Shown in pieces: positions 39,700-41,920 of a stretch of DNA of 41,920 nt. The DNA comes from Deltaproteobacteria bacterium (GTDB lineage: Bacteria; Myxococcota_A; UBA9042). Below the pieces are notes generated by a model. That model did no database searches and was not told where the DNA came from. It saw only the letters and a program-made list of their open reading frames with translations. How positions within the stretch are numbered: position 1 is the stretch's first letter; each line of letters begins with the position of its first letter. The stretch spans positions 1 to 41,920 of the forward strand of contig VGRO01000031.1 in the NCBI GenBank assembly GCA_016875335.1, given 5' to 3'. Position numbers and translations under genes: made by a program.

Positions 39700-41874
39700 A
39701 TGGGCGGCGCGGAGATCCTTGACGCGTGCCAGCGCGGCGACTGGGCGGCAGCTCGGCTGTTCGCGCTGCAGGCCCTGGCGCGGCCCGACGTCGACCGGGC
39801 GCACCTGCACGCACTTATCGGCAAGATTGCCTGGCAGTTGGCGGATCGCGACGAGGCGATGGTCCACCTGGAAGCGGCCGTGGATCGCGGCGTGGACGAC
39901 CCGACCGCGTGGGCGCTGCTGGCGGAGTTGCAGGACCACCGCCCTGACCGCCGCATCCAACTGCTGGCGCGCGCCGCGGCACATCCGCGCGGGACGGGGG
40001 ACCACGCTCTGGCGCTGGCGCGGGCCTACTGCGACACCGGCCGCGCCGAAGACGGCCTGCCATGGCTCGCCCGTGCCGCCGACGACCCCCGCAGCGCCGC
40101 CCAGGCCCTGGCGCTCGCCGCCGAAATTGGATTGCAAAGCGGTGACTTGGATCTTGTAGCGGACACAATCGGCCGATTCGAAGCGTTGGTCCCCTCGGCG
40201 GATCCGCTTCTCATGGCGCAGGTGGTGCCGCAGGTCGCGCCGCTCTTGCGCGAGTGCCCGGCGCTTGATGCGCTGATCGAGAGGTTGGCTGTTGCGGCCG
40301 CTCCGACGCTGCTCGTGTGCCAATGGCGCGCACAACGCCACCTCGCTGGGCGCGATCCGCAAGGTGCCGTTGCTTGGGCTGAACGTGCCGTGGCGCTCGA
40401 CCCCGAAAGCGCCGAGGCCCAGCGTCTGCTCGGCGAGGTCAGGTTGCTTGCGGGCGACATTGATGGCGGCGAGGCTGCGTTGTGGCTCGCAGACCAGCGC
40501 ACGCCGTTGCCGCCTACGCCGTTGTTGGCCGTGGCCGATGCTCGTCGACGGCGTGGCAACCTGACTGAAGCCTTGCGTATCGCCGAAATCGTGCGCGACC
40601 GCCACCCAGACGACGCTGGGGCTTGGTTGGAGCTTGGTCGCCTCTACGCCGACCTCGGACGCGACGAGGAAGGCGAGGCGGCCGTCGTGCGCGCCATGGC
40701 TTTGGATGGGCGGGTAGACGCCCAGGCCGGGCGGAGCACCCAGTTCCTGCGCGCGGCTCTGGACGGGCTGCCGCAGGCGTTGGCCGCGCTCGGCGAGGAC
40801 GGCTCCTGGCAGGTCGATCGGCTTCGCATGGGTCACAACGCGCTGCTTGTCCAGTTGGCCGCATCCACGGGCGTCGCGCTCTTCGCCAAGGTGACGCTGC
40901 CGGGACGGCGCGACCGCGACCATGTGCGAGCCACCGCCGAACTCGAGGCGCGTCTGGCTGCCATGTCTGGAACAGAAACTGCGGTGCCGAAGCCCAGATG
41001 CGGCGCCGATGGAGAGTACGCGGTGTCACTGGCTGGCGGCTGGATGACCGCGAGCGCGGCCATCGACGGCGTTTCGCTGCGCCGCACTCTGGCGGACCCA
41101 CGGGCGACGATGACTCCGGCTCACGCAGAATCGCTCGGCCGCGCGCTTGGTGATTTGCACGCGGCGTGCGCGGAGGTTCGGGATTGGCGAAGGCCTCCCA
41201 GCGGCCTGTCCAGCGCTGTCGGCCCTTTGCTGGAACTGCACAACGACGGCGCGGCATGGCCCAGGTTGCGCACCCTACTTGGCTTGGTCGGGCCGGGTGA
41301 GGCGGTGGGCGACGCCTTGGAAGCGCACGTCGAATTCCTGCTGCCGCGCTTGGCCGCCCTGTGTGAGACTTTGCCCCATGGCATCGTGCATGGCGACTTC
41401 GGGTGGCACAACGCGACCTGGTCGGGGGCCAGCGTGCGCGGCGTCGTGGACTTCGACTACGCCGCCTGGGACCACCCGCTGGTCGATCTCGCGCAGGCCG
41501 TCGCCCGGACCGCGTTCGACTGGAAGCGCTTGGCGACCCTCCGCGACCCGGCACCGCGCATGGAGTTGGCCTGGGCCCTGACGCATGGCTACCAACAGCG
41601 TGGCGGGCTGCAGTTGGTGGACGACGAGGGCCTTTGGATTCTTGTTGCGGCCTGTCGGCTCGCCTATGGCTTGGCGTTGGCGCGTGCCGCCATCGACAAT
41701 CGCGATCCGCGAGCGCCGCAACACTACGGTCCCGCCCTCGATGGCCTCGATCTGCTGACGCTCCAACTTCGCTGGTTGAAGGACGCTGCGTTGCGTGGCC
41801 CCCCCCCATTGTTCAAGCCACTGATTACATTGCCTTCTCCACGGCGCACCGGCGCCGTCGCAGCACCGCGCTAG
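39700..41874 (+). CDS. TPR protein fused to an APH/choline-kinase-type phosphotransferase domain
   Basis: A 724-residue protein. Residues 1 to about 340 are TPR-like (RDEAMVHLEAAVDRGVDDPT, EAQRLLGEVRLLAGDIDGGE). About 360-690 is an aminoglycoside/choline-kinase-like fold with an N-lobe LFAKVTLPG strand, catalytic loop VHGDFGWHN (near 563-571) and metal-binding VVDFDY (near 583-588). Family members phosphorylate small molecules such as aminoglycosides, choline or homoserine; this substrate is unknown. The last 24 residues (PPPLFKPLITLPS and onward) are encoded by dispersed-element copy 6 and following bases, not by a recognisable domain end, so the native C-terminus may have been replaced. The gene lies six bases after the upstream TPR gene. 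The bases after its stop (41875-41920) show nothing recognisable. Confidence 0.82.
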   Translation: MGGAEILDACQRGDWAAARLFALQALARPDVDRAHLHALIGKIAWQLADRDEAMVHLEAAVDRGVDDPTAWALLAELQDHRPDRRIQLLARAAAHPRGTGDHALALARAYCDTGRAEDGLPWLARAADDPRSAAQALALAAEIGLQSGDLDLVADTIGRFEALVPSADPLLMAQVVPQVAPLLRECPALDALIERLAVAAAPTLLVCQWRAQRHLAGRDPQGAVAWAERAVALDPESAEAQRLLGEVRLLAGDIDGGEAALWLADQRTPLPPTPLLAVADARRRRGNLTEALRIAEIVRDRHPDDAGAWLELGRLYADLGRDEEGEAAVVRAMALDGRVDAQAGRSTQFLRAALDGLPQALAALGEDGSWQVDRLRMGHNALLVQLAASTGVALFAKVTLPGRRDRDHVRATAELEARLAAMSGTETAVPKPRCGADGEYAVSLAGGWMTASAAIDGVSLRRTLADPRATMTPAHAESLGRALGDLHAACAEVRDWRRPPSGLSSAVGPLLELHNDGAAWPRLRTLLGLVGPGEAVGDALEAHVEFLLPRLAALCETLPHGIVHGDFGWHNATWSGASVRGVVDFDYAAWDHPLVDLAQAVARTAFDWKRLATLRDPAPRMELAWALTHGYQQRGGLQLVDDEGLWILVAACRLAYGLALARAAIDNRDPRAPQHYGPALDGLDLLTLQLRWLKDAALRGPPPLFKPLITLPSPRRTGAVAAPR
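41799..41828 (-). repeat. Dispersed GAACAATGGGGGG element, copy 6 (nine G)
   Basis: Read on the minus strand: AATCAGTGGCTTGAACAATG followed by further G to a run of nine, then GCCAC. GTGGC and GCCAC flank the core as a short inverted repeat. It lies within the coding frame of the TPR-kinase gene, encoding PPPLFKPL. Confidence 0.75.
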
Positions 41875-41920
41875 GCCGCTTCGCCCAGCCCTGCAACCTT
41901 GCCCAGTTCGAAAGCCAGCC

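Noticed and set aside
21000..41828. Element as an intrinsic terminator
   Set aside because: No T-tract follows the core, and copies lie upstream of genes as often as downstream.

Overview
The window is high-GC DNA that reads like a chromosomal segment of a myxobacterium-like (Myxococcota / former Deltaproteobacteria) organism. The evidence is very large lipoproteins built from Dictyostelium-type CxDxxxCTxDxC repeats, DUF4388 and PEGA proteins, TTGAC(A/G)-type vegetative promoters and frequent GTG/TTG starts. The lineage is inferred from gene content and has not been tested by phylogeny. I see no tRNA, rRNA, CRISPR array, transposase or integrase.

Layout. (1) 1-200: an AT-rich palindromic repeat present twice, closing a PEGA/TPR envelope protein gene. 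(2) 201-9783, all on the minus strand: PEGA protein, phospholipase-D-like lipoprotein, and the run DUF4388 protein -> tsaD -> rsmA, in which rsmA is fused in frame to a response-regulator receiver domain; upstream of these, in transcription order, lies a partial F0 cluster (atpI, atpB, atpE). (3) 10070-15286: a TPR/Pro-rich membrane protein and a Cys-repeat lipoprotein in one operon, divergent from a modular secreted protein with tail-fibre-like repeats. (4) 15324-28521: two giant, divergently transcribed Cys-repeat/beta-propeller proteins (1752 and 2260 aa) around a structured 482-nt intergenic region; the second is followed by a GIN-domain lipoprotein. (5) 28534-36237: a haem/copper monooxygenase-like lipoprotein, a paralogue of the modular tail-fibre protein carrying a fibrinogen-like domain, a choice-of-anchor/PKD-like lipoprotein and a broken Cys-repeat gene with somatomedin-B-like modules. 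(6) 36239-41874: pterin-carbinolamine dehydratase overlapping an MFS transporter, divergent from two TPR genes, the second fused to an APH/choline-kinase-type domain.

The most unusual feature is a dispersed element, core GAACAATGGGGGG with a G-run of 6 to 9, present six times. Three copies lie between the two giant genes. The other three sit at gene ends that look damaged or rearranged: a 5'-truncated Cys-repeat gene abutting a divergent lipoprotein whose only plausible start is inside the element, a lipoprotein ORF with no stop that reads through a copy into the next gene, and a kinase gene whose last residues are encoded by a copy. It could mark recombination junctions, an unrecognised small mobile or repeat element, or a homopolymer-variable regulatory site at surface-protein genes. 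Sequence alone cannot decide between these.

Functionally, much of the window (10070-36237) encodes exported, mostly lipid-anchored surface proteins. The remainder is translation quality control (tsaD, rsmA), energy conversion (F0 subunits) and general metabolism.
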